DNA of 43,940 bases from Bradyrhizobium diversitatis (GCF_016031635.1 NZ_JACEGD010000049.1:1-43940); one strand, 5' to 3'. Counted from the first letter of the stretch, positions 1-8,329 are shown. The notes: generated by a model from the sequence alone, not told the origin. Numbers and translations are program-made.

Positions 1-185
1 AGCGGAAGAAGATTGAGATGCGGTTTGCACACCTGAAGCGCATTCTCAGGCTCGGTCGGCTTCGACTGCGTGGACCACGAGGCGCACAGGATGAGTTTGT
101 TCTTGCTGCCATCGCGCAAAATCTGAGGCGCCTCGCGTCGCTCGTTGCACGACCTCCGCCCGCTCATGCTCTCTGCATCGCGTAG
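1..185 (+). pseudogene. 3' end of an IS5/IS1182-type transposase (cut by window edge)
   Basis: Reading in frame from base 3 gives about 60 residues ending in a TAG at 183-185. The stretch begins RKKIEMRFAHLKRILRL and continues with a GARDEF-like segment (GAQDEFVLAAIAQNLRRLA). This is the usual C-terminus of DDE transposases of the IS5/IS1182 kind, where the E of KKIEM is the catalytic glutamate and the R/K-rich helix follows. Only this end is visible, so I cannot tell an intact element from a remnant. No terminal inverted repeat can be defined because the other end lies outside the window. It sits just beyond the 3' end of boxB, where a further box gene could have been expected. Confidence 0.7.
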
Positions 186-470
186 CGTAGGAGTTGCGTA
201 GAGAGCGTCAGGGTCGGCGGATCAAAGCCGGTCCACTTTGCCCAATGGCCGAAGGGGCATTCGTCGGTTACAATGACTTTTGCAACAATATCGGTCCACA
301 AGCCGACGTTCTCGCACCTTTCGGGAGAGAAGGCGCTGTCATGCCCCGGCTTGCCGCCTTCGCTGAAGCTTCGGCGGCCGAGCACCTTGTGGCCCGGCGG
401 AGCCGGGACAGGGGCATCCAGTACGCCGCGGCGCCTCGATTTCGTCACAACCGTCTTTGGAATATTGGAT

Positions 471-490
471 CGCCCGGCTCAAGCCGGGCG
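471..490. repeat. REP-like hairpin
   Basis: CGCCCGGC and GCCGGGCG form a perfect 8-bp stem around TCAA, followed by GATGACGG. This is the common short palindromic repeat of Bradyrhizobium intergenic regions; a similar CGCCCGC hairpin recurs at 41872-41892. Confidence 0.6.
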
Positions 491-507
491 ATGACGGCTA
501 GGTGTGT

Positions 508-541
508 GGCGCGATCTCTGCATCTTGGCGAAGATCGCGCC
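508..541 (-). terminator. possible terminator hairpin after boxB
   Basis: GGCGCGATCT (508-517) and AGATCGCGCC (532-541) are perfect 10-bp arms around a 14-nt loop, starting 17 bp beyond the boxB stop. There is no T-tract, so intrinsic termination is uncertain. The position and the strong GC stem still fit an end-of-operon structure. Confidence 0.4.
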
Positions 542-557
542 GTCTCGTGAAGAGTGC

Positions 558-2009
558 TTACGACTCGATCTTCACATACTCGAAATCGCCGGGCTTGTTG
601 TCGATGCCGACCTTCGGCGGCGAGATCCAGGATGCGTACTTGCCGGTTTCGGTGACGGGCTGCATCAGAGAGGTGATGAAGTCGCCGTCGCTCGCCGACG
701 GCAGCCACTCGTCCTTGCGCCTGGCCCAGGTGGCATCGTCGATCAGGATGCCGTCGGGCGTCGCGTGCACGTCCTTGAACTCGCCGATGTGGCGATGGAA
801 GGCGACGTTGGGCAGAGTCAGCTTGAAATCATAGCCCGCGGTCGAGATCACCTTGTTCCAGCGCAGCATGCCCTTGACGCAATCCTGGCTGTAATCGTCG
901 CGCAGGCGCATGTTGAGCGCGGTCAGCGCCGGCTCGTCGACCAGCTTGATCTCGCCGTTGATCAGCTTGAGCACCGGATAGGTCGAGTTCTTGAGCTGGT
1001 GGTCGTCCTCGATCTGGGTCTCGTGGTAGCGGCCCTTGATGCCGGCGTTGAAGGCGTTGGCCGCATTGGTCGAGACTTCCGAGCCGAACAGGTCGAGCGA
1101 GAGCGTGTAGTGCAGGTTCAGCTTCTTCTGGATGGTCGGGAGATCGATGACGCCGAGCGCGCGGACTTTCGCGATGTCGGTGGGATCGGTGATGCCGGCC
1201 GCGCGCATCGCATCGCAGGTGCGCTGCACGACGCGGGTGATGCCGGTCTCGCCGACGAACATGTGGTGCGCTTCCTCGGTCAGCATGAAGCGGCAAGTGC
1301 GCGACAAGGGATCGAAGCCCGATTGAGCGAGGCTGTGCAGCTGCATCTTCCCGTCGCGGTCGGTGAAATAGGTGAACATGAAGAAGGACAGCCAGTCCGG
1401 CGTCGCTTCGTTGAACGCGCCCAGCATGCGCGGCGCGTCGGCATCGCCGGAGCGGCGGCGCAAGAGATCGTCGGCCTCCTCACGTCCGTCGCGGCCGAAA
1501 TATTTCTGCAGCAGGTAGACCATCGCCCAGAGGTGACGGCCTTCCTCGACGTTGACCTGGAACAGGTTGCGCATGTCGTAGAGCGAGGGCGCGGTCTTGC
1601 CGAGATGGCGCTGCTGCTCGACCGAAGCCGGCTCTGTGTCGCCCTGGATCACGATCAGGCGGCGCAGCATGGCGCGGTGCTCGCCCGGGACTTCCTGCCA
1701 GGCCGGCTCGCCGTAGTGCTCACCGAACGGCACGACGCGGTTCTCTTCCTGCGGCGCAAGGAGAATGCCCCAGCGATATTCGGGCATGCGGACGTAATCG
1801 AACTTGGCCCAGCCGCGCGGATCGACCGAGTACGCGGTGCGCAGATAGACCAGCGATTCCTGAAAACCTTCCGGCCCCATGTCGCTCCACCAGTCCATGT
1901 AGCCGGGATGCCAGCCCTCCAGCGCCTTCAGCACCTGGCGGTCTTCAGCCAGATTGACGTTGTTCGGAATCTTGGTCGAGTAGTCGACGTTCATGATGTT
2001 CATGTTCAT
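558..2009 (-). CDS. boxB: benzoyl-CoA 2,3-epoxidase, oxygenase subunit BoxB
   Basis: BoxB is the di-iron oxygenase of the aerobic hybrid (box) pathway. With the reductase BoxA it epoxidises benzoyl-CoA to 2,3-epoxybenzoyl-CoA in the cytoplasm. The 483-aa product has the family length and carries carboxylate-histidine metal motifs: E126, an E-x-x-H near E156/H159 and EEAHH at 245-249. I start at the ATG at 2009 (MNMNIMNVDY) because AAGGAGA lies just upstream. The frame stays open far beyond this but only through repeat DNA and an antisense reading of boxC. boxC lies upstream on the same strand across a 149-bp repeat-filled gap, so the two are probably cotranscribed. The reductase gene boxA is not in the window. 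Confidence 0.95.
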   Translation of the reverse strand: MNMNIMNVDYSTKIPNNVNLAEDRQVLKALEGWHPGYMDWWSDMGPEGFQESLVYLRTAYSVDPRGWAKFDYVRMPEYRWGILLAPQEENRVVPFGEHYGEPAWQEVPGEHRAMLRRLIVIQGDTEPASVEQQRHLGKTAPSLYDMRNLFQVNVEEGRHLWAMVYLLQKYFGRDGREEADDLLRRRSGDADAPRMLGAFNEATPDWLSFFMFTYFTDRDGKMQLHSLAQSGFDPLSRTCRFMLTEEAHHMFVGETGITRVVQRTCDAMRAAGITDPTDIAKVRALGVIDLPTIQKKLNLHYTLSLDLFGSEVSTNAANAFNAGIKGRYHETQIEDDHQLKNSTYPVLKLINGEIKLVDEPALTALNMRLRDDYSQDCVKGMLRWNKVISTAGYDFKLTLPNVAFHRHIGEFKDVHATPDGILIDDATWARRKDEWLPSASDGDFITSLMQPVTETGKYASWISPPKVGIDNKPGDFEYVKIES

Positions 2010-2035
2010 GGCCGTGTCTCCTTGCGATCTCGTTC

Positions 2036-2149
2036 CGTCATGCCCGGCCTTGTGCCGGGCATCCACGTTCTTGCTTCCTTGAGCGAAGGACGTGGATGGC
2101 CGGGACATTTGTGCGAAGACGCGCTTCGCGCTTCTGCCCGGCCATGACG
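2036..2149. repeat. palindromic intergenic repeat between boxC and boxB
   Basis: Nested inverted arms: TGCCCGGC/GCCGGGCA (2041-2061), ATCCACGT/ACGTGGAT (2061-2097) and CGTCATG...CATGACG at the outer ends. This is the 'CGTCATGCCCGGCC' family scattered through Bradyrhizobium genomes. In the boxC-boxB transcript it could fold and uncouple expression of the two genes. Confidence 0.65.
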
Positions 2150-2158
2150 CGGTGAATG

Positions 2159-3847
2159 TCAGACTCGCGTCATATCGAATTTCGGCTTCTGGCCGCTGCC
2201 GTAGCGGCGCAGCGCGCCTTCCTCGCCGACCGCGTTCGGACGCTGGAAGATCCAGTTCTGCCAGGCGGTGAGGCGGGCGAAGATCTTCGATTCCATCGTC
2301 TCGGGCCCGACGAAGCGCAGGCTCGCTTCCATGCCGGTGAGGCTGTCGGGCGAGAAGCTGGCGCGCTCCTCGAGAAACACTCGGACCTCGTCGTCCCAGT
2401 CGATGTCGTCGAGCGCGAAGGTGACGAGGCCGAGTTCCTCGGCCTCCTCGGCATCGAGGCTGGTGCCGATGGTCGCTTCCGCGCGCTCCACATCGGACGG
2501 ATCGGCCTGGAAGCGCGATTGCAGCCGCGTCAGGCCGTGGCTCATCGGATACGGACCGAAATTCATGGCGGACAGTTCGATCGACGGCGGCGGGCGGTTG
2601 TCGCCCTGGCGCGTGCCGATCAGCATGTAGGAGCGGTCGGCGGCGAACACGAGCTCGGCGAGCGTGCCGGCAAAGCAGGAGCCGGGCTCGACCAGCGTCA
2701 CCAGCGTGCGCGAGGTGACGTCGACGCGCTTGAGCACGCGCTTCCAGTAGTGGCGGATTTCGTTGACCAGCCAGTGCGCCTTGTTGGCTTCGAGGAAGGC
2801 ATCGCAAGCGAGCACATGGGCGCGGTCGCCATGGCTCTTGAAGACGAGCATGGCGATCTCGAGCTCGTTGATGCGCAGATGCAGGATGGCGTCGTCGAGC
2901 TCGCGCGCGACCTGGAGCGGCCAGAACGAGGCGCCCTGCGCCATCATGCCGTCGATGTCGGCAGGCGGCGCGGCCTCCGGCGCCTTGATCGAGATGGTAG
3001 CGATGCGAGCCGTGCGATCGATATCGACGGTGACGAAGCCGTAACGGATGCTGGTCTCATCGATCACGCGATCGAGCGGCGTCAGTGCGATACCCTTGCC
3101 GCTGCCGGTGCGTTTCGAGGCTGCCGCGAACTCCCTGGCGCGCTCGGCGATCTTGGCTTCCAGCTTGGAATTCGGCGCGATCTCGTCGACGAGACGCCAC
3201 TGCACCGCGCGCTTGCCCTTCACACCCTCTTCGATGGTGCAGAAGAAATCGGCGTGATCGCGGCGCACCTTGCGCTTGTCGACAACGCGCGTGAGACCGC
3301 CGGTGCCGGGGAGCACCGCGAGCAGCGGCACCTCGGGCAGCGCAACGGCGGATGATCCGTCATCGGCGAGGATGATGTGATCGGTCGCAAGCGCCAGCTC
3401 ATAGCCGCCGCCGGCGGCCGAGCCGTTCACGACGGTGATGAAGCGCTGGCCGGAGTTCTCCGAGGAGTCTTCCATGCCGTTGCGGGTCTCGTTGGTAAAC
3501 TTGCAGAAGTTCACCTTGTGCGCATGCGTCGAGCCCGCCAGCATGCGGATATTGGCGCCGGCGCAGAACACGCGGTTCTTGGCCGAGCGCATCACTACGA
3601 CCTTCACCTCGGGATGCTCGAAGCGCAGGCGCTGAACCGCGTCGGCAAGCTCGATGTCGACGCCGAGATCGTAAGAGTTGAGCTTGAGCAGGTAGCCCTC
3701 GAACAGGCCGCCGTTCTCGTCGACGTCCATGGTCAGGGTCGCAACGTCACCCTCGACCGCAAGCTTCCAGTGCTTGTAGCGGGACGGTTCGGTCTGGAAA
3801 TCGATGAATGTCGCGCCGCCTGCGAGGCGCCGATCTTCCCCGGCCAT
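2159..3847 (-). CDS. boxC: 2,3-epoxybenzoyl-CoA dihydrolase BoxC
   Basis: BoxC is a crotonase-superfamily enzyme that opens the ring of 2,3-epoxybenzoyl-CoA with two waters, releasing formate and 3,4-dehydroadipyl-CoA semialdehyde. The 562-aa length matches the family, which is about twice a normal enoyl-CoA hydratase. The N-terminal half has the CoA-binding crotonase features: VVMRSAKNRVFCAGANIRML around residues 85-104 and a glycine-rich AAGGGYELALATD segment forming the oxyanion hole. The ATG at 3847 begins MAGEDRRLAG. Upstream, the 125 bp before the next gene hold two TGCA-based operator-like sites (3883-3908, 3940-3955), so boxC probably heads its own boxC-boxB transcript. Confidence 0.95.
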   Translation of the reverse strand: MAGEDRRLAGGATFIDFQTEPSRYKHWKLAVEGDVATLTMDVDENGGLFEGYLLKLNSYDLGVDIELADAVQRLRFEHPEVKVVVMRSAKNRVFCAGANIRMLAGSTHAHKVNFCKFTNETRNGMEDSSENSGQRFITVVNGSAAGGGYELALATDHIILADDGSSAVALPEVPLLAVLPGTGGLTRVVDKRKVRRDHADFFCTIEEGVKGKRAVQWRLVDEIAPNSKLEAKIAERAREFAAASKRTGSGKGIALTPLDRVIDETSIRYGFVTVDIDRTARIATISIKAPEAAPPADIDGMMAQGASFWPLQVARELDDAILHLRINELEIAMLVFKSHGDRAHVLACDAFLEANKAHWLVNEIRHYWKRVLKRVDVTSRTLVTLVEPGSCFAGTLAELVFAADRSYMLIGTRQGDNRPPPSIELSAMNFGPYPMSHGLTRLQSRFQADPSDVERAEATIGTSLDAEEAEELGLVTFALDDIDWDDEVRVFLEERASFSPDSLTGMEASLRFVGPETMESKIFARLTAWQNWIFQRPNAVGEEGALRRYGSGQKPKFDMTRV

Positions 3848-3882
3848 GAGCCACCCTTAAGCTTGCTTATGCGTTTTGGAGC

Positions 3883-3908
3883 GTTAGATGCACAATAGTG
3901 CATCTAAC
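3883..3908 (-). promoter_or_regulatory. TGCA-N6-TGCA palindrome upstream of boxC (candidate BoxR operator)
   Basis: TGCA at 3889-3892 and 3899-3902 are separated by CAATAG. They lie inside a perfect inverted repeat with 11-bp arms (GTTAGATGCAC / GTGCATCTAAC) around AATA. The site is 36-61 bp upstream of the boxC start. As I recall, the BzdR/BoxR regulators of Azoarcus recognise TGCA-N6-TGCA; the assignment to BoxR here is inference. Confidence 0.65.
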
Positions 3909-3939
3909 TAGGTTAGTCCAGCCCGAATCTCGGCGTCAT

Positions 3940-3955
3940 ATGCACTTTGCTTCAT
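3940..3955. promoter_or_regulatory. second BoxR-type site upstream of boxC
   Basis: The sequence is ATGCACTTTGCTTCAT, a TGCA-N6-TTCA variant. It matches 14 of 16 positions of the site upstream of livHMGF (14826-14841) and 13 of 16 of the site between bclA and boxR (6655-6670). Confidence 0.55.
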
Positions 3956-3972
3956 CTAAGCGTGCATTCGCC

Positions 3973-4785
3973 TTATGCGGCCTGAAGTCCTGGATCGTCC
4001 CGCAAGGCGGCCTTTGCGAACTGCACGATGGCATCGAGGGTCGGCCCCGCGGCCTCGCGATGCGGCGAATGCGCCGCGCCGGCAATGATCTTCAGATCGA
4101 CCGGGCAGTAACATTCCTCCTGCGCGATCTCGACTTGCCGCAGCGTCCCGTATTGGTCGTCCGCGCCCTGCACGATCATGACGGGCACGCGGATGTAGGC
4201 GAGGTATTCCGAGATATCCCAATCGCGGAATTTTGGATCGAGCCAGGCGCCGTTCCAGCCATGGAACGCGTTGTCGACGTCCTTGTGCCAGCGCGCCAGT
4301 TTCGTCCTGAGATCGGTGGTCTCGAACGTCGTCTTGATCGCGGCGATGGATTTGATCGAGATGTCCTCGACGATGAAATGCGGCGCGATCAGCACGAGGC
4401 CGTTCAGCCGATGATCCTGATGCGCGCCGGCATAGATGGTCGCGATCGAGGCGCCGTCGGAATGGCCGAGCAGGAGGCCGCGCTTGAAGCCGATCGCATC
4501 GAGCAGTTTCGGCAGCACGTCCAGCGCCTCGCGCTGCATGTAGTCGAGTGGCCGCGGCAACGCGACCGGGCTGGACTGGCCGTAACCCGCGCGCGAATAG
4601 GCGAAGATACCGGCGCCGGTCGCCTGCTGCAGCTCTTCCGGGAAGTCGCCCCAGAGCCCGACGCAGCCGAGGCCTTCGTGCAGCATGACGATGGTCGGCG
4701 CATCGGCCGCCTGCGGCGCGAGCCATTTGTATTCGAGGCTGGCGCCATCGATGCTGAGGAATCCGGTGGGGGTGAGATTGGTCAT
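3973..4785 (-). CDS. alpha/beta hydrolase of the box cluster
   Basis: This 270-aa protein has the alpha/beta-hydrolase fold. The nucleophile elbow is GHSDGA with Ser109. An HE-G oxyanion segment (MLHEGLG, about 34-40) precedes it, and a C-terminal AAHSPHRE region supplies the likely catalytic His. Start chosen at the ATG at 4785 (MTNLTPTG), preceded by a weak AGAAGAG; the longer frame reads through a palindromic repeat. Similar hydrolases accompany box and benzoate-CoA ligase genes in other proteobacteria, where thioesterase or lactone-hydrolase roles toward CoA intermediates have been proposed. The true substrate cannot be read from sequence. It lies between bclA and boxC on the same strand, separated from each by repeat or operator DNA. 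Confidence 0.85.
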   Translation of the reverse strand: MTNLTPTGFLSIDGASLEYKWLAPQAADAPTIVMLHEGLGCVGLWGDFPEELQQATGAGIFAYSRAGYGQSSPVALPRPLDYMQREALDVLPKLLDAIGFKRGLLLGHSDGASIATIYAGAHQDHRLNGLVLIAPHFIVEDISIKSIAAIKTTFETTDLRTKLARWHKDVDNAFHGWNGAWLDPKFRDWDISEYLAYIRVPVMIVQGADDQYGTLRQVEIAQEECYCPVDLKIIAGAAHSPHREAAGPTLDAIVQFAKAALRDDPGLQAA

Positions 4786-4840
4786 GATGTCACTCTTCTT
4801 CGCGCAATGAGCAGAAGGTGCTTCCGCGCACTCAGGCGTT

Positions 4841-4990
4841 CCCTCCCCCCTTGTGGGGGAGGTCAGGGAGGGGGGTGCCACACGGGGATTCTCTCGAAGG
4901 CGCGGGCGCGGCGTGCGCCGCTCACCAACGACCGCGGCACCACCGCTGAGGCTACCCCTCTCCCCCGCCCTCCCCCACAAGGGGGGAGGG
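4841..4990. repeat. 150-bp inverted repeat between bclA and the hydrolase gene
   Basis: The arms at 4841-4862 and 4969-4990 are perfect 22-bp reverse complements (C-run, TTGTG, G-run). The same arm reappears at the extreme right edge of the window (43918-43940), and shorter relatives lie at 17130-17200 and 29050-29178. Confidence 0.7.
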
Positions 4991-5042
4991 AGCGCAGCGG
5001 TGCTCGAGGCGATAGAACGCGTCATATGACACACCATGCCGT

Positions 5043-6590
5043 TCAATTCGCGCCCTCGCGCAGCTTGAATCGCTGGATCTTGCCCGTCGCGGTCTTCGGC
5101 AGCGAGTCCACCACGTCGATCCAGCGCGGATATTTCCACGGGCCGATCTTCTGCTTGACGTGGTCCTTGAGCGTCTCCTGCAAGTCCGTCGTTGTCACGC
5201 CCGGGCGCAGCACGACGAAGGCCTTCGGCTTCAGCAACCCTTCCGGATCGGCTTCGGGCACGACGGCGGCCTCGAGCACGGCCGGATGCGTGATCAGCGC
5301 GCTCTCGACCTCGAACGGTGAGACCCAGATGCCGGAGACCTTGAACATGTCGTCGGCGCGGCCGCAGAAGGTGTAGCGGCCATCCGCATCACGAACATAT
5401 TTGTCGCCGGTTCGCGTCCATGGTCCTTCGAACGTGCGGCGGCTCTTGTGGCGCTGATTCCAGTAGCCTTCGCCGGCCGAGGGAGCATCGACCAGCAGTT
5501 CGCCGACCTCGCCGTCGGCAACGTCCTGCCCGGCCTCGTTGACGAGCCGCACCGCATAGCCCGGCACCGGCTTGCCGGAGGAGCCGTACTTGATGTCGCT
5601 GGGGGCGTTCGACAGGAAGATGTGCAAGAGCTCGGTCGAGCCGACGCCGTCGAGGATGTCGACGCCGAAGCGCGCCTTCCAGCTGGTGCCGACCGATTCC
5701 GGCAGCGCCTCGCCGGCCGAGGTGCAGATGCGCAACGCCTTGCCGCAGCGCTCGCTTTTCATCGTCTCGTCGTTGAGCATCGCCGCGAACAGCGTCGGCA
5801 CGCCGTAGAAGATCGACGGGTTGTAGCGGTTCATCAGATCGAACATGCGGGCCGGCGTCGGACGCTCGCTGTTGAGGATGACGCTGGCGCCGACCGACAT
5901 CGGGAAGGTCAGCGCGTTGCCGAGACCGTAGGCGAAGAACAGCTTTGCCGCCGACAGACAGACATCGCTCTCGCGAATGCCGAGCACCTGCTTGGCGTAG
6001 GTGTCCGCCGTCGCCTGCAAATTCGAGTGCAGATGGCGCACGCCCTTGGGCATGCCCGTTGACCCCGACGAATAGAGCCAGAACGCCGGCTCATCCGGGT
6101 GGGTCGCCGCGGTGGTGAACTGATCGCTCTCGCCGGCCATCTCTTCGGCCAGTTGCTTGTGGCCGTTCTGCTTGGCACCGGAGACGACGACATGCTCGAG
6201 ATCCGGCATGCGGCCGACGACGTCCCTGATGACGGGATAGAGCGCTTCGGACACGAACAGCACCCGTGCGCGGCAATCGGCGAGGATGTAGGCGTACTGG
6301 TCCGCGGTCAGCAGCGTGTTGAGCGGCACCGGCACGACACCGGCGCGGATCGCGCCCAGGAATACGATCGGGAAATCGATCGTATCCAGCATGATCATCG
6401 CGACGCGCTCCTCGCGGCGGACGCCGAGCCGGCGCAGCATGTTGGCGGCGCGCCGGGTCTGTTGCTGGAGCTCGCCATAGCTGAGCCGCGAGACGGTGTC
6501 GTCGAAGGCGAGCTTGTCGCCGCGGCCCTCTTCGACGTTACGGTCGAGCAGCCAGGTCACCGCATTGTAGGATCCCTCGCTCACGGACAT
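5043..6590 (-). CDS. bclA: benzoate-CoA ligase
   Basis: This enzyme makes benzoyl-CoA from benzoate, ATP and CoA, the entry step of the box pathway. The 515-aa protein is an acyl-adenylate-forming ligase. The P-loop motif YSSGSTGMPKG lies near residues 173-183, and GVGSTELLHIFLSN carries the A5 motif. TGDKYVRDADGRYTFCGRADDMFKVSG carries the ADP-ribose-binding aspartate and hinge. The catalytic lysine is in the C-terminal PKTATGKIQR. It resembles BclA/BadA-type benzoate ligases more than general fatty-acid ligases. The ATG at 6590 (MSVSEGSYNA) is preceded by GGGGGAGA. It is divergent from boxR across 115 bp containing a BoxR-type site. Confidence 0.93.
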   Translation of the reverse strand: MSVSEGSYNAVTWLLDRNVEEGRGDKLAFDDTVSRLSYGELQQQTRRAANMLRRLGVRREERVAMIMLDTIDFPIVFLGAIRAGVVPVPLNTLLTADQYAYILADCRARVLFVSEALYPVIRDVVGRMPDLEHVVVSGAKQNGHKQLAEEMAGESDQFTTAATHPDEPAFWLYSSGSTGMPKGVRHLHSNLQATADTYAKQVLGIRESDVCLSAAKLFFAYGLGNALTFPMSVGASVILNSERPTPARMFDLMNRYNPSIFYGVPTLFAAMLNDETMKSERCGKALRICTSAGEALPESVGTSWKARFGVDILDGVGSTELLHIFLSNAPSDIKYGSSGKPVPGYAVRLVNEAGQDVADGEVGELLVDAPSAGEGYWNQRHKSRRTFEGPWTRTGDKYVRDADGRYTFCGRADDMFKVSGIWVSPFEVESALITHPAVLEAAVVPEADPEGLLKPKAFVVLRPGVTTTDLQETLKDHVKQKIGPWKYPRWIDVVDSLPKTATGKIQRFKLREGAN

Positions 6591-6604
6591 CTCCCCCGAA
6601 TTTA

Positions 6605-6616
6605 GAATTATAATTC
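6605..6616. promoter_or_regulatory. AT-rich 12-bp palindrome in the bclA-boxR intergenic region
   Basis: GAATTATAATTC is a perfect palindrome 15 bp upstream of bclA. In this GC-rich context it could be part of the bclA promoter (-10 region) or a second protein site. Confidence 0.3.
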
Positions 6617-6654
6617 ATAGAAAGACACCGCGACGGCTTGCTGTCAATGCCAGC

Positions 6655-6670
6655 AGGCACTATGTTTCAT
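6655..6670. promoter_or_regulatory. degenerate BoxR-type site between bclA and boxR
   Basis: AGGCACTATGTTTCAT matches 13 of 16 positions of the 3940-3955 site. It lies 65 bp from the bclA start and 36 bp from the boxR start, a natural place for control of both divergent promoters. Confidence 0.5.
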
Positions 6671-6705
6671 TAAAACGCGCCGCAGGACCCCTGTAAAGAA
6701 GACTC

Positions 6706-7614
6706 ATGAGCGAAAGTCCCGACGCCGAATCCCGCTTCCTCGAACAGCTCGGCCAACGTGTGCGCACCATGCGCGCATTGCGCGGCATGTCGCGCAAGGT
6801 GCTCGCCAAGGTCTCGGGGATCTCGGAGCGCTACATCGCCCAGCTCGAAAGCGGCAAGGGCAATGTCTCCATCGTGCTGCTGCGCCGCGTCTCGGACGCG
6901 ATGGGCGCCCATCTCGAAGATTTGCTCCCCTCGGCCGATCCGACGCCGGACTGGCAGATGTTTCGCGATCTCCTGCGCAAGGCAACGCCGGCGCAGATCG
7001 CGCAGGCCAAGGATCTGCTCGCCGGCGGCAGCGCCTCCGCACCGCGGCGCGCGCCATTCTGCGGCATCGCGCTGATCGGCCTGCGCGGCGCCGGCAAGTC
7101 CACACTCGGCAGGATGCTGGCGAAGAAGATCGGCTGGAGTTTCGTCGAGCTCAACAAGGAAGTCGAGCAGCAGAACGGCCTCTCGGTCGCCGAGATCATC
7201 GCGCTCTACGGCCAGGAAGGCTTTCGCCGCATGGAGCAGGCGGCGCTGCAACAGCTGCTCGCGCGCAACGAGCTGATGGTGCTGGCAACCGGCGGCGGCA
7301 TCGTCTCCGAGCCCCTGACCTTCGACCAGGTCCTGACCTCGTTCTACACGATCTGGCTGAAGGCCGAGCCCGAGGAGCACATGGCTCGCGTCCGCCGCCA
7401 GGGCGATCTGCGCCCGATGGCGGATGACCGCTCGGCGATGGCCGAGCTGCGCAACATCCTCTTGAGCCGCGAGCCGCTTTATTCGCGCGCGACGGCGGTG
7501 GTGGATACGGCCGGGCTTTCGGTCGATGCAGCTGCTGCACGGCTGATCGATGCGGTGCGGCCAGTGCTGCAGAACGAAGCCCTCAGCTTCGGGCTGCGCA
7601 GCGTGGCGCTGTAG
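6706..7614 (+). CDS. boxR: BoxR-type regulator: XRE HTH fused to a shikimate kinase-like domain
   Basis: This 302-aa protein has the two-domain layout of BzdR/BoxR. An N-terminal XRE helix-turn-helix spans about residues 15-73 (GMSRKVLAKVSGISERYIAQLESG). A linker of roughly 45 residues follows, then a shikimate kinase-like domain from about 118 with Walker A GLRGAGKST (125-133) and a conserved ATGGGIV. In Azoarcus the protein represses benzoate genes and benzoyl-CoA bound by the kinase-like domain relieves repression; that mechanism is inferred here. It is divergent from bclA and downstream nothing obviously belongs to its transcript. The kinase fold is used as a sensor, so shikimate phosphorylation is not expected. 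Confidence 0.93.
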   Translation: MSESPDAESRFLEQLGQRVRTMRALRGMSRKVLAKVSGISERYIAQLESGKGNVSIVLLRRVSDAMGAHLEDLLPSADPTPDWQMFRDLLRKATPAQIAQAKDLLAGGSASAPRRAPFCGIALIGLRGAGKSTLGRMLAKKIGWSFVELNKEVEQQNGLSVAEIIALYGQEGFRRMEQAALQQLLARNELMVLATGGGIVSEPLTFDQVLTSFYTIWLKAEPEEHMARVRRQGDLRPMADDRSAMAELRNILLSREPLYSRATAVVDTAGLSVDAAAARLIDAVRPVLQNEALSFGLRSVAL

Positions 7615-7640
7615 GGCGAGCTGTATCCAATTGCTCCGCT

Positions 7641-7802
7641 GTCGTCCCGGACAAGCGCGCCACAAGCGCGCGCAGATCCGGGACCCATATCCCCAGGAAA
7701 GAGTCGTTGCGCGAGAGGGCAACCACGAGTCTTCGCCAAACATCTCCCTGTGGTTATGGATCCCGGATCGGCGCTCGCTAAGGCTCGCTTGTCCGGGACG
7801 AC
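7641..7802. repeat. 162-bp palindromic repeat (family also at 38948-39113)
   Basis: The outer arms GTCGTCCCGGACAAGCG (7641-7657) and CGCTTGTCCGGGACGAC (7786-7802) are perfect 17-bp reverse complements. The interior has CAGATCCGGGACCCATA and CTCCCTGTGGTTATGG, both also present in the copy at 38948-39113. It lies between boxR and the globin gene. Confidence 0.75.
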
Positions 7803-7867
7803 GGCGGAGTTTGTGGGCGCGCCACAATGTCACTATATGCGAGCCCAATAGACAGCTTGGAACAACC

Positions 7868-8263
7868 ATGACCCCCACCGACGTCAGCACCTCCATGTTC
7901 GAGCGGATCGGCGGCAGCGCCACGATCGATCGTCTGGTCGACCGCTTCTACGACCGCATGGACACGCTGCCGGAAGCGAAAGTCATCCGCGCGATGCATG
8001 CGGACGACCTCGGTCTGATCCGGGTCGTCTTGAAGCGCTATCTCACGGAATGGACGGGCGGCCCGAAGCTCTATTCCCCAGAGAAGGGCCATCCGCGATT
8101 GCGGCAGCGGCACATCGGCTTTGCCATCGGTGATGCCGAGCGCGATGCGTGGATGCTCTGCATGCGTGGAGCGCTGGAGGAGACGGTGATTGATATCGCC
8201 GCGCGCCAGGATCTCGACCGCGCAATGTCGGGCCTTGCTGACTGGATGCGCAACCGGCCTTGA
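7868..8263 (+). CDS. group II truncated hemoglobin
   Basis: This 131-aa protein is a 2-on-2 globin of group II (trHbO-like). Y28 is in the B10 position, the proximal F8 histidine is H82 (RLRQRHIGF), and W95 is the G8 tryptophan (DAWMLCM) that defines the group. Such proteins bind O2 or NO and often protect or supply oxygen-handling enzymes. I take the ATG at 7868 (MTPTDVSTSM). It follows boxR on the same strand, but a 162-bp palindromic repeat separates them, so its own promoter is likely. Its place beside an oxygenase pathway is suggestive but unproven. Confidence 0.85.
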   Translation: MTPTDVSTSMFERIGGSATIDRLVDRFYDRMDTLPEAKVIRAMHADDLGLIRVVLKRYLTEWTGGPKLYSPEKGHPRLRQRHIGFAIGDAERDAWMLCMRGALEETVIDIAARQDLDRAMSGLADWMRNRP

Positions 8264-8329
8264 TACGGCAGCGCCTCGTCGCAAATCGAGGACGCGCCCA
8301 TGCTCTCGCGCAATGCGCCATGCATTGCT

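Larger units (their letters stand above)
186..557. other. 372-bp non-coding stretch between transposase end and boxB
   Basis: No convincing gene is seen; the open frames here are low-complexity readings of GC-rich DNA. It probably includes the right end of the insertion element. It also holds a REP-like hairpin (471-490) and an inverted repeat behind boxB (508-541). Confidence 0.6.

Noticed and set aside
504..2147. Long plus-strand open frame of 547 codons opposite boxB
   Set aside because: It is the antisense of boxB; its product is rich in R, H, V and D and has no recognisable domain, as expected of a GC-rich shadow.
2010..2807. N-terminal extension of the boxB frame up to 749 codons
   Set aside because: The extension runs through a palindromic repeat and an antisense part of boxC; a good ribosome site precedes the ATG at 2009.
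3898..5376. 492-codon plus-strand open frame opposite the hydrolase gene
   Set aside because: It crosses a palindromic repeat and the antisense of two genes with good motifs.
6706..7614. Annotation of BoxR as a shikimate kinase
   Set aside because: The N-terminal XRE domain and the position divergent from bclA show that it is the regulator; the kinase-like fold is the effector domain.
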